Source: Dietzia sp. B32 (GTDB lineage: Bacteria; Actinomycetota; Actinomycetes; Mycobacteriales; Mycobacteriaceae). Taken from it: a DNA stretch of 64,000 nucleotides. Position 1 is the first letter of the stretch; each line of letters begins with the position of its first letter. Below the pieces are notes generated by a model. The model made no database searches, was not told the DNA's origin, and was given only the letters and a program-made list of their open reading frames with translations. Positions 8,047 through 16,873 of this stretch are shown here, in pieces. Made by a program: the position numbers and the translations under genes. The stretch is taken from positions 2,046,001 through 2,110,000 of the forward strand of contig NZ_CP093845.1 in the NCBI RefSeq assembly GCF_024732245.1. The letters run 5' to 3'.

Positions 8047-9242
8047 GACGCGGCGCCCACCAGCAGGCCGCGCAGCAGCGTCTCGAGGGAATCGATGCGG
8101 GCGTCGTGGGAGAACGCCGCGGCGGCCGCCCGGGCGATCGTCACGCGGTCGAAGGTCAGCGCGGCGGGGATGCCCGCCGCGAGGGCGGACGCCGGGTCGC
8201 GTCCCGGCTCGACCAGCACCACGCCCGGTTGCCCGTCGAGGATCTCCCGGATCCCCCCGCGGGCCAGGGCCACCACCGGGGTGCCGCAGGCCAGCGCCTC
8301 GACGGCGGTCAGCCCGAACGGCTCCTCCCAGCACGGCGTCACCAGCGCCACCGCGGCCGAGGCGACCAGCGGGACGAGCGCGTCGCGGCCGAGCGGGCCG
8401 TGGTAGCGGACGCCGTCCCCGGCGTCGCGCAGTCGGGGCGCGAGGACCCGCTCCATGTACCGGTCGTCTCCGACCCGGCCGGCCAGGTCGAGCGTGAGGC
8501 CGGCGCGGCGGGCCGCCTCGACCGCCAGGTGCGGGCCCTTCTCGGGCACGATCCGACCGGTCCAGACGGCGCGGGGCCGGGCCGCGGGACGGCCGGCAGT
8601 GTGAGGACCGGCAGTGTGAGGACCGGCGACGGGGGTACCGGCAGCGTGGCGACCGGTGGTGGTCCGAGCGGAGAACCGGGCGGCGGACCGGCCACGGGGC
8701 CCCCAGACCCCCAGGTCCACACCGTTGGGCAGGACCTCGGCGCCGTGCGGCACCCGCCAGGAACCGAGCACGGAGTTGCTCACCGCGAGCACCCTGCCGG
8801 TCGCCGAACCGTACCGGTCGAACGCCTCCTGCATCGGCGCCAGCTGCGGGCAGTGCAGGGTGGTGATCAGGGGCGTGCCCATCTCGGCCGCGCGGACGAG
8901 CGGGACGTGCGACAGGCTGTGGTTGAGCACCACGTCGAACCCGGACACCGCCACGTGGTCCATGACCCGGTCGAACTCCGCGGCGTCGGCCTCGTACCCG
9001 CCGGGCGGGTAGTAGCTGTCGCCCCGTCCGGTGGCGGCGGCCAGGGTGGTGAACTCGAGGCGACGGTCGTGACCCTCGCTCCCGGCGGCGGCGTAGAGCG
9101 TGACGCGGTGACCCCGCGCGCGCAGCTCACGCACCTCCTTGGCGACCACCACCTCGAGACCCCCGGCGTACGGCTCACGGATGGGGAACCGCGACGGGCC
9201 GATCACTGCGATGTCGAGTCGCTCCTCGTTACGGGCGTCCAC
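8043..9242 (-). CDS. GT4-family glycosyltransferase
   Basis: A 399-residue GT4 (GT-B) enzyme. IAVIGPSRFPIREPYAGGLE is a typical N-terminal acceptor loop; the C-terminal PCWEEPFGLTAVEALACGTP contains the E-x7-E donor-site motif. GTG at 9242 is preferred because GAGAGGGGG precedes it; an ATG at 9338 would add 32 low-complexity residues. Two in-frame 15-bp repeats encode PHTAGPHTAG in the linker before the second domain. This is the only gene in the operon not overlapping its upstream neighbour (105-base gap), so a secondary promoter could lie at 9243-9347. Confidence 0.85.
   Translation of the reverse strand: MDARNEERLDIAVIGPSRFPIREPYAGGLEVVVAKEVRELRARGHRVTLYAAAGSEGHDRRLEFTTLAAATGRGDSYYPPGGYEADAAEFDRVMDHVAVSGFDVVLNHSLSHVPLVRAAEMGTPLITTLHCPQLAPMQEAFDRYGSATGRVLAVSNSVLGSWRVPHGAEVLPNGVDLGVWGPRGRSAARFSARTTTGRHAAGTPVAGPHTAGPHTAGRPAARPRAVWTGRIVPEKGPHLAVEAARRAGLTLDLAGRVGDDRYMERVLAPRLRDAGDGVRYHGPLGRDALVPLVASAAVALVTPCWEEPFGLTAVEALACGTPVVALARGGIREILDGQPGVVLVEPGRDPASALAAGIPAALTFDRVTIARAAAAAFSHDARIDSLETLLRGLLVGAAS
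8594..8627. repeat. 15-bp in-frame tandem repeat in the GT4 gene
   Basis: A unit of the form GTGTGAGGACCGGCA is repeated about twice and encodes the pentapeptide PHTAG twice. It keeps frame and lies in the interdomain linker. Confidence 0.6.
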
Positions 9243-9347
9243 GGGCCCCCTCTCGTGTCGTCGCCCCGGGGCGGGTGCTGGTGATGTCGGAACCTCCGAT
9301 AGTGGCCCCCCGGGGGGCCCTCCGCCACCGCTGGCCACCCCCGGGCC

Positions 9348-10688
9348 TCACCAGCCGCCGAGTACCCGCTCGAGCCGCACCCCCGTGCCGTCCTCGTCCA
9401 CGACCCGGACCCCGCCGTGCGACGCCGCGATCGCGGTCGTCTCCGGCGGGTGGTCTCCCCACTCCTGCTCGCGTGCCAACGCCCGCGAACTGCGAATTTC
9501 TGCCAGACGGTAACCCTCGTCGTCGTCCAGACCCACGCTCCCCATGGGTGGGCACAACGCGCGCAGGCGCCGCGCGTCGAGCTCCCCGAGCGCGCAGGGA
9601 CGGAGGATGTCGACGAGGACGGGCGGACGACGACGAGGGCCCTGCCCCGATGTCCCGGGCCGCCACCACGGGCCACGCGGCCCGAGGGTCACCCGGGGGT
9701 CGGCGGCGAAGAGCTCGGCGATCACCGCGGCGTCGGATGTGGCGGGGTCGACGGTCACCGCCACGTCCGCCCAGGACAGCAGGGAGATGCAGGTCGCGGC
9801 CGCGGAGCCGGTCCCGGCGAATTCGGGGCTACCGGCATGGATGTGGACCGCGATCGACGGCAGCCCGAAGATCCCGCCGGCCGGCCGGGTGAGCGGGGAG
9901 GCGATGAGCCCTGCCAGGAGGGCGGACTCGGCGTTCTTCTGCGCGAGCTGCCGGGCGTCGGCGCGTCCGGCCCAGTCGGGACCGTCGTGCCAGGCCACGG
10001 CGTCGGGCAGGTGCCGCAGTCGGCCGCCGGCCTGCTCGCAGCGCCAGGCCAGGTCCCAGTCCTCGCCGCCGTAGCCGACGATGTCCGGGTCGAACCCGCC
10101 GGCCAGCTCGTACAGGCGGCGGTGCAGACCGCACGCCGCCGACAGGACCCCCCGCCACAGATCGTCACCGCGGGTGAGATCCGCCGTCTCGTCGTAGAAG
10201 CTCGCAGGCCAGGCGGGGTCGGGGAGGATCTCGACCGGTTCGATCCCGGGCTCGGCCCCGGGCGTGGTGGGCGCGAATCGGCCGTACCGCCGGCGCCCCA
10301 CCACCAGCAGGTCCGGGTCGCCCTCGAGCGCCGCGCAGATCGCGGCCACGTAGCCGGGCCCGGGGACGGTGTCGCCGTCGAGGAAGAGCAGGAGGTCGCC
10401 GTCGCCGGCACAGGCACCGAGGTGGCGTGCGGCCGAGGCGCGGAACCCGCGGTCGTCCTGGGTCACCACCGTGACCTCGGGCGGGACCACCGGCGGGGTG
10501 GGTGAGCCGTCGTCGGCGACGATGACCCTCACGGCGCATGCAGCACCCGGCGCGGTGTGCGCCGCGCCGCCGGACGCCCGCCCGTCGAGGCCGGTCTGGT
10601 GGCGCAGCGCCGCGAGAATCCGGTCGAGCATCGCCTGGTCCCGGTAGTACGGGATCACCACGTCCACACTGATCGCGGCGTGCGTCAC
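9348..10688 (-). CDS. GT2-family glycosyltransferase with C-terminal extension
   Basis: A 446-residue GT-A enzyme. VDVVIPYYRDQAMLDRIL opens the fold, LLLFLDGDTVPGPGY holds the DxD metal site, and FDPDIVGYGGEDWDLAWR is the acceptor motif. After residue 290 about 150 residues do not match the GT2 core; this part (WADVAVTVDPATSDAA onward) could be a degenerate second domain. GTG at 10688 overlaps the stop of the gene upstream (GTGA). Like the neighbours, it should act on a nucleotide-activated sugar in the cytoplasm. Its product is unknown. Confidence 0.85.
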   Translation of the reverse strand: MTHAAISVDVVIPYYRDQAMLDRILAALRHQTGLDGRASGGAAHTAPGAACAVRVIVADDGSPTPPVVPPEVTVVTQDDRGFRASAARHLGACAGDGDLLLFLDGDTVPGPGYVAAICAALEGDPDLLVVGRRRYGRFAPTTPGAEPGIEPVEILPDPAWPASFYDETADLTRGDDLWRGVLSAACGLHRRLYELAGGFDPDIVGYGGEDWDLAWRCEQAGGRLRHLPDAVAWHDGPDWAGRADARQLAQKNAESALLAGLIASPLTRPAGGIFGLPSIAVHIHAGSPEFAGTGSAAATCISLLSWADVAVTVDPATSDAAVIAELFAADPRVTLGPRGPWWRPGTSGQGPRRRPPVLVDILRPCALGELDARRLRALCPPMGSVGLDDDEGYRLAEIRSSRALAREQEWGDHPPETTAIAASHGGVRVVDEDGTGVRLERVLGGW

Positions 10689-11707
10689 GCGAGCCACCCC
10701 TCCCACGCCCGGCGGTACGCCCGACCGAGCTCGGCCGTCCCCGACGGTGCCGCCTCGCGCCGTGTGGGGGACGGGTCGTCGAGGAGCCGTCGCAGGTCCT
10801 CCGCGAGATCGGCTCCGTCGGTCATCAGCAGAGAGCCGGGATGTCTGCGCTCCATCTCGCGCGTGTAGTCCGAGTCGTAGACCAGGGGGCGACGCCCGGA
10901 CGCGGCCCACGTGTTGAGGGATCCCGACGCCGACACGTTCCGGAACAGGGCGACGGGCACGGTGACCTCGCCGAGGACGCGGGCGAGGTCGTCGTCGTCG
11001 ATCCGTCCCGTCACCTCGGCCCGGGCGCCGGCCGCGCGGGCGGTCTCCAGGGCGGCCCGGACGTAGTCGTCGTGCCCCTCGGCGGCCTGCCCCAACAGAC
11101 GTAGAGAGACGTGTCGGTCTCCCGCGGTGGCGAGCGCGGCGACGGCCTCGGCGACCACATCGACGGCCTTCCCGGGGTGCAGGAAACCGAACACACCCAC
11201 CGAACGCTCGTCGGGGGCCAGATCGGCGGGCGGCGCGAGGTCGGGGACGGGCAGCGGGATGACCGCGTCGACGGCGATGCCCGCGTCCGCACAGAGGTGG
11301 CGCTCGTGCTCGGAGCTCACCACGACCAGCCCGGCGACGGTCGCCATGCGCTGGTAGGCGCGCGTCCGCCGACGGCACCGTTCGGCTCCCTCGGCAGGTT
11401 GGGGAACGTCGTGCAGGGTGATGCCCACGGGGTGGTCCCGTGCCAGACGCTCGACGGTTGATGCAGCGTCGTCGGGGTCGGCGCCGAACAGCGAGTCGGT
11501 GGCGTGCAGGTACAGCGGCACTCCCCGGTGTGCCGCGAGCGCGCCCGCGAGCCCGGTCACGTCGGCGACCTCGAGCACCTCCGTCCCGGCCGCGCGGGCA
11601 CAGTCCAGGGCGAACCGTGTCACGCCGTGGTCGGGCGGCCCCAGGGCGAGTGTGAGCGGGGCGATCGTCAGCGGCGCGCCCGCCTCACCCACGCGCGGAC
11701 CGCTCAC
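10685..11707 (-). CDS. GT4-like glycosyltransferase
   Basis: A 340-residue GT-B type protein. GVFGFLHPGKAVDVVAEAV is the strand-loop-helix start of the C-terminal donor domain common to GT4, and ALFRNVSASGSLNTWAASG takes the place of the usual E-x7-E region; the glutamates are not evident, so activity or donor type may differ from canonical GT4. GTG at 11707 lies in the stop of the WcbI-like gene. The short N-terminal domain, with LYLHATDSLFG and ITLHDVPQ, suggests an acceptor-binding half resembling that of the divergent gene at 12698. Confidence 0.7.
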   Translation of the reverse strand: MSGPRVGEAGAPLTIAPLTLALGPPDHGVTRFALDCARAAGTEVLEVADVTGLAGALAAHRGVPLYLHATDSLFGADPDDAASTVERLARDHPVGITLHDVPQPAEGAERCRRRTRAYQRMATVAGLVVVSSEHERHLCADAGIAVDAVIPLPVPDLAPPADLAPDERSVGVFGFLHPGKAVDVVAEAVAALATAGDRHVSLRLLGQAAEGHDDYVRAALETARAAGARAEVTGRIDDDDLARVLGEVTVPVALFRNVSASGSLNTWAASGRRPLVYDSDYTREMERRHPGSLLMTDGADLAEDLRRLLDDPSPTRREAAPSGTAELGRAYRRAWEGWLA

Positions 11708-12654
11708 CTCAGCCCCAGCATCTCGATGCGGGCGGCGTGTCGGCGCATCCCCTCGTCCACCACGCCGGGAGTGGCCGAGTACCAGTCGAGGTGGGCGTCG
11801 ATGATCGCGCTGCTGGGCACGGGCGAGCCGTCGACCAGCCACTCGCCCGAGCGGGCTCCCGTCGCGGCGGCACGGCTCAGGTCGGCACGGCTCAGGTCGG
11901 CACGGCTCGGGGCGGGCTCGCCGGCCGGCAGGCCGAGCGCGCACTCGACGGCGGGCTCCACCGGGGCGCGGGTGGCGCCGAGGGGCTCGCGGTCGCCGAT
12001 GCGGGGCGGGTCGGTGAGCAGGCCGGCGGGCAGTCGGTCGAGGATCCGGTCGAACACGGTCGCCAGGGTGCGCCGGTCGGGGTGGTTGATGGTGTGCCAG
12101 CGCGGGACGCCGTCGAGCAGATCCGAGGCGACCAGCGTCCCGTGTGCCTGCTCGCGCACGCGCAGCGCCTCCACCGACTCGCGGGCCGCGGCCGTCGCCT
12201 GCTCGGCGTTCGGCGACGCCTCGAGCACGGCCCGGTCACCGGTCGCGGCGGCGACGATCGCCCGCAGGTCGTGGTACGGCGCGATCGGCGGGACCAGCGA
12301 CCGGTCACGGGGCGGGCGGATCAACACCTGGTACGGGTGCAGCCCGGCATATCGCAGCACCGGGACCAGCACGATCGTGGCCGAGGGCGGCAGCTGCGCG
12401 GCCAGCTGGCTGTGCCCGAGCGGCAGGTCGCGGTAGTCGTCGCGGACGGGTTGGACGATCAGCACATCCGTGCGGGCGAGGTCGGCGTGCAGGGACGGGA
12501 TGTCGGCGGCCGTCATCTCGTACACCGGCCGGACGTCGACCACCCCGACTTCGCCCGACGAGCGCAGCAGGTCGCGGTAGACGTCCGCCTGGCAGTTGCC
12601 GATCACCATGACGGTCGGCAGGTCGGAGGTGGTCACCGGGCCGAGGGTATGCAT
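11704..12654 (-). CDS. WcbI-like polysaccharide biosynthesis protein (putative acetyltransferase)
   Basis: A 316-residue protein; VMVIGNCQADVYRDLL near the start is the GNCQ signature of WcbI, a capsule protein with a CoA-binding fold proposed to acetylate polysaccharide. It is the first gene of the leftward glycan operon, so acyl decoration of the glycan is a reasonable role, by inference. ATG at 12654 is chosen without a clear ribosome site; GTG at 12636 is the alternative. A 15-bp in-frame tandem repeat (11868-11908) encodes a duplicated RADLS peptide. It is divergent from the glycosyltransferase at 12698, with only 43 bases between the starts. Confidence 0.75.
   Translation of the reverse strand: MHTLGPVTTSDLPTVMVIGNCQADVYRDLLRSSGEVGVVDVRPVYEMTAADIPSLHADLARTDVLIVQPVRDDYRDLPLGHSQLAAQLPPSATIVLVPVLRYAGLHPYQVLIRPPRDRSLVPPIAPYHDLRAIVAAATGDRAVLEASPNAEQATAAARESVEALRVREQAHGTLVASDLLDGVPRWHTINHPDRRTLATVFDRILDRLPAGLLTDPPRIGDREPLGATRAPVEPAVECALGLPAGEPAPSRADLSRADLSRAAATGARSGEWLVDGSPVPSSAIIDAHLDWYSATPGVVDEGMRRHAARIEMLGLR
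11868..11908. repeat. 15-bp in-frame tandem repeat in the WcbI-like gene
   Basis: Unit CGGCACGGCTCAGGT occurs at 11868-11882 and 11883-11897 with a partial third copy to 11908, encoding a repeated RADLS peptide on the minus strand. Confidence 0.85.
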
Positions 12655-12697
12655 GGGCTCAGGTGGCGGCAACCGGCGGGCGTGGCACGGTGGCGGG

Positions 12698-13828
12698 GTG
12701 AACTCTGGCTCCTGCCCGGCCCCGTCGCCGTCGATCCGCGTCCGCTCCGTGCCGGCCGGCCACGACTACGTCCGCCACGCGATCTCCCCCGCGGCCGGCG
12801 TCACGGTGCTCGCCGACCCCGTGCTGGATCCGGCCGAGCCCGCCCGGTGGTGGCCGCACCCGGCGCTCGAGGCCGCCGACCGCCCGGAGGTCCTCGACGA
12901 TGCCGATCTCGTGCACGTGCACTTCGGCTACGAACACCGCACACCCGGGCAGATCGCCGACTTCGTCGCGACACTCCGGGCACGGGGCCTGCCGCTGGTG
13001 GTCACCGTGCACGACCTCACCAATCCGCACGAGCCCGATCCCACCCGCCATCTCGAGCGCACCGGCCACCTCGTGCGCGGCGCCGACGCCGTGATCACGC
13101 TGACCACCGGCGCCGCGGCGGAGATCCGGGAACGGTGGGGCGTCGACGCGCAGGTCATCCCGCATCCCCGTCTCATGGCCGCCGAGGTCACCGAGCCGCA
13201 CCGGGTCACGCGTCTCGGCGGTACTGACCGGACCGATCGCACCGGCCGGGTCGGCGCGGGCACCGCCCGGGGTCGACGAACCGTGGGCGTGGTGCTGGGT
13301 TCGCTGCGCGCGGGGGTGGCTGCGGAGGAGCTCCTGCCGCCGCTGACCGCCGCCCTGCCGGACGGCGCACGACTGACGGTGATGGTCCGCTCGGATGCCC
13401 TGACCGCCGCGCGCGATCCCGGGCATCCCCGGCACACAGCCGCGCTCGAGCTCGACCGGCTGGCACTCCACCCGGACGTCGAGGTCCGGGCGCACGGGCT
13501 CCTGTCCGACGCCGACCTCTGCGCGGCACTGGCCGAGTTCGACGCGCTCGTCCTGCCGCACCGCCACGGCACCCATTCGGGCTGGCTGGAGCTGTGCCGC
13601 GACCTGGCTCTACCGCCGGTCATCCCGCGGATCGGGTACCTGGCCGAGCAGTGGAACCCCGGCTCCGCTGTCTACGACCCTGCCCACGTCACCGCCGAGG
13701 ACCTGCGCCACGCCCTGGCCGCCGCCCTCGACGGCCCTGCGGTCCCCCCGCGTTCGCCCGAGTCCGAGGACGCCGCGGTCGCCGCCGCGCACGCCCTCGT
13801 CTACCGCGCCGCCCGGGCTCGCTTCTGA
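12698..13828 (+). CDS. GT-B-type glycosyltransferase, divergent from the glycan operon
   Basis: A 376-residue protein with the layout of GT-B enzymes. LVHVHFGYEHRTPGQIADFV and VVTVHDLTNPHEPDP resemble GT4 N-terminal domains; RTVGVVLGSLRAGVAAEELL begins the second domain, and LHPDVEVRAHGLLSDADLCA then LVLPHRHGTHSGWLELCRDL correspond to the donor side. GTG 12698 is favoured by position and the absence of coding-like sequence before it. Although on the other strand, it starts 43 bases from the operon and should belong to the same pathway. No membrane segments. Substrates are unknown. Confidence 0.75.
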   Translation: MNSGSCPAPSPSIRVRSVPAGHDYVRHAISPAAGVTVLADPVLDPAEPARWWPHPALEAADRPEVLDDADLVHVHFGYEHRTPGQIADFVATLRARGLPLVVTVHDLTNPHEPDPTRHLERTGHLVRGADAVITLTTGAAAEIRERWGVDAQVIPHPRLMAAEVTEPHRVTRLGGTDRTDRTGRVGAGTARGRRTVGVVLGSLRAGVAAEELLPPLTAALPDGARLTVMVRSDALTAARDPGHPRHTAALELDRLALHPDVEVRAHGLLSDADLCAALAEFDALVLPHRHGTHSGWLELCRDLALPPVIPRIGYLAEQWNPGSAVYDPAHVTAEDLRHALAAALDGPAVPPRSPESEDAAVAAAHALVYRAARARF

Positions 13829-13897
13829 CCACTCGGCGAGATCGGCCGGGCCGCCGCGAGGGCGTCGCCGCGACCGCGGGGCGAGCCCGGGGCCGTG

Positions 13898-14575
13898 TCA
13901 GGCCTCCTGGCGACGGGCCATCTCGCCGATCCACTCCGGCGCATACGGCGAGGTGCAGTTCGGGGGAGTCGGGTAGTCGCGCAGCACGCCCAGGCGCTCT
14001 CCGATCGCCAGCGCGCGATCGCGATGCTCCGGGTGTTCGATCCCGATGTGCGCCAGGCAGGTGTTCATCTCCCACTGCAGCCTCGCGTGCGCACCCGCCA
14101 TCTCGGCCTCGATCACGTCGAGCAGCGCGGACAGGTCCAGCCCCTCGGGCTTCTTGACCACCCGGTCGGCGGTGAGGGCCCAGCCGGCGGAGGCGACCAC
14201 CGGGTCGGCATCGTCCAGCCACGCCACGCGCAGCTCCTCGGCGTGCGGCCCCTTCATCACCACATAACCCACCAGCCAGTCGTGGACCTTCCGGGTGCGG
14301 GCCTCACGCAGCATCGTGTCGAGCTCACCGGCGGAGAACTCCCTGGGCCGGCAGACGAGCAGCGCCAGCAACCGCGCGGCCGAATCGCCGGTGGCCCACA
14401 GGTCCAGTGCCAGGGGATGGTTCTTCTTCACCCGCTTGGCCACCGCGCGGAGCCTGGTGAGGTTGACCGCGTGATCGTCCCCGTGACGTTCGTTGACCTC
14501 CCGGATCCGCGCGTCCGCGAGGTCCGCGAGCTCGGCCATCACGTCATCGAGGGTGGGTGGTGTCGTCGTCGTCAT
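13898..14575 (-). CDS. DNA alkylation repair protein (AlkD/HEAT-like)
   Basis: A 225-residue protein of the PF08713 DNA alkylation repair family, HEAT-like helical repeats that remove alkylated bases. LRAVAKRVKKNHPLALDLWA is the family core, followed by ARLLALLVCRP and a long block ending in the conserved PNCTSPYAPEWI near the C-terminus. ATG at 14575 follows GGAGGAGAC, a strong ribosome site; a longer form from 14617 is less likely. It is divergent from the pyrimidine-dimer glycosylase, 56 bases between starts, suggesting a shared DNA-repair promoter region. Confidence 0.8.
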   Translation of the reverse strand: MTTTTPPTLDDVMAELADLADARIREVNERHGDDHAVNLTRLRAVAKRVKKNHPLALDLWATGDSAARLLALLVCRPREFSAGELDTMLREARTRKVHDWLVGYVVMKGPHAEELRVAWLDDADPVVASAGWALTADRVVKKPEGLDLSALLDVIEAEMAGAHARLQWEMNTCLAHIGIEHPEHRDRALAIGERLGVLRDYPTPPNCTSPYAPEWIGEMARRQEA

Positions 14576-14618
14576 ATCCGTCTCCTCCTCCGCGCCCAGC
14601 GTCGGCGCCGTACGCACC

Positions 14619-14624
14619 TATACT
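14619..14624 (+). promoter_or_regulatory. -10 element for a leaderless transcript
   Basis: TATACT ends 7 bases before the GTG at 14632, so transcription would start at or next to the start codon. No Shine-Dalgarno sequence is visible, which agrees with leaderless translation. Confidence 0.55.
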
Positions 14625-14631
14625 CGCCGGG

Positions 14632-15081
14632 GTGCGCCTGTGGAGCATCGATCCCGTCCTGCTCGACCGCGCGGCGCTGGTCGCGGGGTGGCGTGAGGGG
14701 CTCCTGGCCCAGAAGGTACTCCGCGGACTGACCAAGGGCTATCGCAGTCATCCGCAGCTGGAACGCTTCCGCACCCTCGTCGACCCCGTCGCGGGGATCG
14801 CCACGTGGCTGCACGGGCTCGCCGACGCCGCCGACGTGCGCGGGTACCGCTTCGACCGCACCCGCGTCGTCCTCCCCGCCGGGCCGGAGCGACTCCCGCT
14901 CACCGACGGTCAGCTCGCGCTGGAGTGGGCGCACCTGCGGGCGAAGGTGATCGAGCGCGATCCGCCGTGGCTCGAGCGGCTCGATCGGTACGAGGCGACA
15001 GGGCCCCGCCCGCACCCGATGTTCGACCTGGTCCCGGGGCCGGTGGCCGCCTGGGAACGCGCACCCCTCCCGGAGGCCTGA
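14632..15081 (+). CDS. pyrimidine dimer DNA glycosylase (Pyr_excise family)
   Basis: A 149-residue protein whose opening RLWSIDPVLLDRAALVAGW, then LLAQKVLRGLTKGYRSHPQL, match the PF03013 family related to T4 endonuclease V, which cleaves the glycosidic bond at UV-induced pyrimidine dimers. GTG at 14632 is the start because the match begins immediately and a -10 TATACT sits 7 bases upstream. Its divergent neighbour is an alkylation-repair protein. The next gene follows after 1 base, but its start has no strong ribosome site, so readthrough coupling is likely. Confidence 0.8.
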   Translation: MRLWSIDPVLLDRAALVAGWREGLLAQKVLRGLTKGYRSHPQLERFRTLVDPVAGIATWLHGLADAADVRGYRFDRTRVVLPAGPERLPLTDGQLALEWAHLRAKVIERDPPWLERLDRYEATGPRPHPMFDLVPGPVAAWERAPLPEA

Positions 15082-15082
15082 C

Positions 15083-16288
15083 GTGCCGAGACCGCCCGCC
15101 CGCGTGCCCCTGCCCGTGCTCGTCGCGCCCGCCGCGGCGTCCACGGCGCTGGCGTTGTGGCCGATCCGCCGGCCGTTCGTCGCCGCGACCGCGGGATGGG
15201 TGACGAGCCTGGCCGCACAGGAGCTCCCGCTGCACGTCGGCGCACTGGTCGGGGCGGTGGCCGCGCCCGTGCTCGCCCGCCGGGCCGCGAGTGCCTCGGA
15301 CCGCCTCGGGGTGGGTATGGCCGCGCTGACCTGGGCGGGGCTGGGCGTGGTGGTCGCGCGGCACGTCGCCGCGCGGGACGCCCTGGACGGCGCGCTGCGG
15401 GAGTGTCCCGGTGCCGCGCGCGCGGACGGTGCGGACGTCGGCGGGTGCGGCGCCGGAGGATCCACGACGACGACGAGCTCCGCTCCCCTGCCCCGCACGC
15501 CGTGGCCGACGGTGCTGACCCGCCCGGTGCCGCTGCGGCCGCGGGGGGTGCGGGCCCGCCGGGGCATGGTCTACGGTCCGGACGCGGTGGCGAACCGGTT
15601 CGACCTCTACACCCGTGCGGACGATCTCGGCGAGGGTGCCGCCCGGGGAGTCCTGATCCACATCCACGGGGGACACTTCCGGGCGGGCGGCCCGAGCCGG
15701 GAGTCGCGGGCGATGCTCTTCGACCACGCAGCGCGGGGGTGGGCGGCCATCAGCACCACCTACCACCTGTCGCCCACGCCGGAGTCGGGGTTCCCGCAGC
15801 ACCTCGTGGACATCAAACGACTCCTCCACTGGGTACGCACCGAGGGCCCGTCGCACGGCATCGGGCCCGATGCGCCGATCGTGGTGGCCGGCAGCTCTGC
15901 CGGGGCGCACCTCGCGATGATGACCGCCCTGACCGCCAACGACCCGCGGTTCCAGCCCGGGTTCGAGGCCGGCGACACCGCGGTCGACGGCGCGATCGGC
16001 CTGTACGGCTACTACGGCCGTCTGGGCGCGGAGACCAGGGACGTCTCCGACCCGGTACGTCACCCGGCCACCGGCGCCCCACCGGTCGCGATCATCCACG
16101 GCACCCATGACACCTACACCCCGGTGAAGGGTTCCCGGCGGCTCGTCCGGCACCTGCGCGCCGGGTCGACCAACCCGGTGATCTACGCGGAGCTCCACGG
16201 AGCCCAACACGGGTTCGACGCGGTGCGCTCGCCGCGTTACCTCGCGGTGGTCGAGGCGGTCGCGCGGTTCACCGACGGTCTGGCCTGA
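15083..16288 (+). CDS. alpha/beta-hydrolase, HSL-type esterase with N-terminal membrane segments
   Basis: A 401-residue esterase. The first 100 residues contain hydrophobic stretches (from about residues 10-25 and 45-65, and 75-95) that may anchor it in the membrane; the catalytic domain begins near 155. IHIHGGHFRAGG carries the oxyanion-hole HGG of the hormone-sensitive-lipase family, VAGSSAGAHLA the nucleophile Ser (GSSAG), and IHGTHDTYTP and GAQHGFDA the likely acid and His. It follows the dimer-glycosylase gene by one base, so the two may be cotranscribed. The natural ester is unknown. Confidence 0.8.
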   Translation: MPRPPARVPLPVLVAPAAASTALALWPIRRPFVAATAGWVTSLAAQELPLHVGALVGAVAAPVLARRAASASDRLGVGMAALTWAGLGVVVARHVAARDALDGALRECPGAARADGADVGGCGAGGSTTTTSSAPLPRTPWPTVLTRPVPLRPRGVRARRGMVYGPDAVANRFDLYTRADDLGEGAARGVLIHIHGGHFRAGGPSRESRAMLFDHAARGWAAISTTYHLSPTPESGFPQHLVDIKRLLHWVRTEGPSHGIGPDAPIVVAGSSAGAHLAMMTALTANDPRFQPGFEAGDTAVDGAIGLYGYYGRLGAETRDVSDPVRHPATGAPPVAIIHGTHDTYTPVKGSRRLVRHLRAGSTNPVIYAELHGAQHGFDAVRSPRYLAVVEAVARFTDGLA

Positions 16289-16363
16289 TGGGCCCCGCAG
16301 ACGGGCCATCCCAGGCGTAGTGTCGCCATCAACCGATGTAATCCCCGTAGCCGAGGAGACCCG

Positions 16364-16801
16364 ATGCCGCTGACCGGCGAGTACGAGCCGAGCCCGAGCG
16401 AATGGGTGCGGATGCAGGTCGAGACATACGAGAAGACCGACGGGGCCGAGGGCGGCGACCTGGTCGGCATCCCCGTGATCATCGTGACCAGCGTCGGCCG
16501 CAAGTCCGGGAAGCTGCGCAAGACCCCGCTGATGCGTGTCGAGCACGAGGGGTCCTACGCGGCGGTCGCGTCCCAGGGCGGCGCTCCCACGCACCCGGTC
16601 TGGTACTGGAACATCACGGCCCACCCGCACGTCGAGGTCCGCGACAGGGACCGCGTCGGCGACTACACCGCGCGCGAGCTCAGTGGCGCCGAGCGCGACG
16701 AGTGGTGGGAGCGGGCGGTGGCGGTGTACCCCGATTACCGTGACTACCAGGAGAAGACCGACCGGACGATCCCCGTGTTCGTACTGGAGCCCCGCGATTA
16801 A
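16364..16801 (+). CDS. Ddn-like F420-dependent reductase (nitroreductase family deazaflavin enzyme)
   Basis: A 145-residue protein typical in length and sequence of the Ddn/Rv3547 family of deazaflavin (F420) dependent quinone or nitro reductases. [20 protein letters not shown] is the family's F420-phosphate-binding region, and [20 protein letters not shown] the conserved core strand. ATG at 16364 follows GAGGAGACCC, a good ribosome site. The enzyme is probably on the inner face of the membrane and works on quinones or xenobiotics. It is followed by the patatin after 72 bases, in the same direction. Confidence 0.85.
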   Translation: MPLTGEYEPSPSEWVRMQVETYEKTDGAEGGDLVGIPVIIVTSVGRKSGKLRKTPLMRVEHEGSYAAVASQGGAPTHPVWYWNITAHPHVEVRDRDRVGDYTARELSGAERDEWWERAVAVYPDYRDYQEKTDRTIPVFVLEPRD

Positions 16802-16873
16802 CCCCGGGGCGGATCTGCGCGCGGCGGCTGGAGTCCTCACGGAGTACTGCGCGAGATCCGGGAAGGCCACCGG

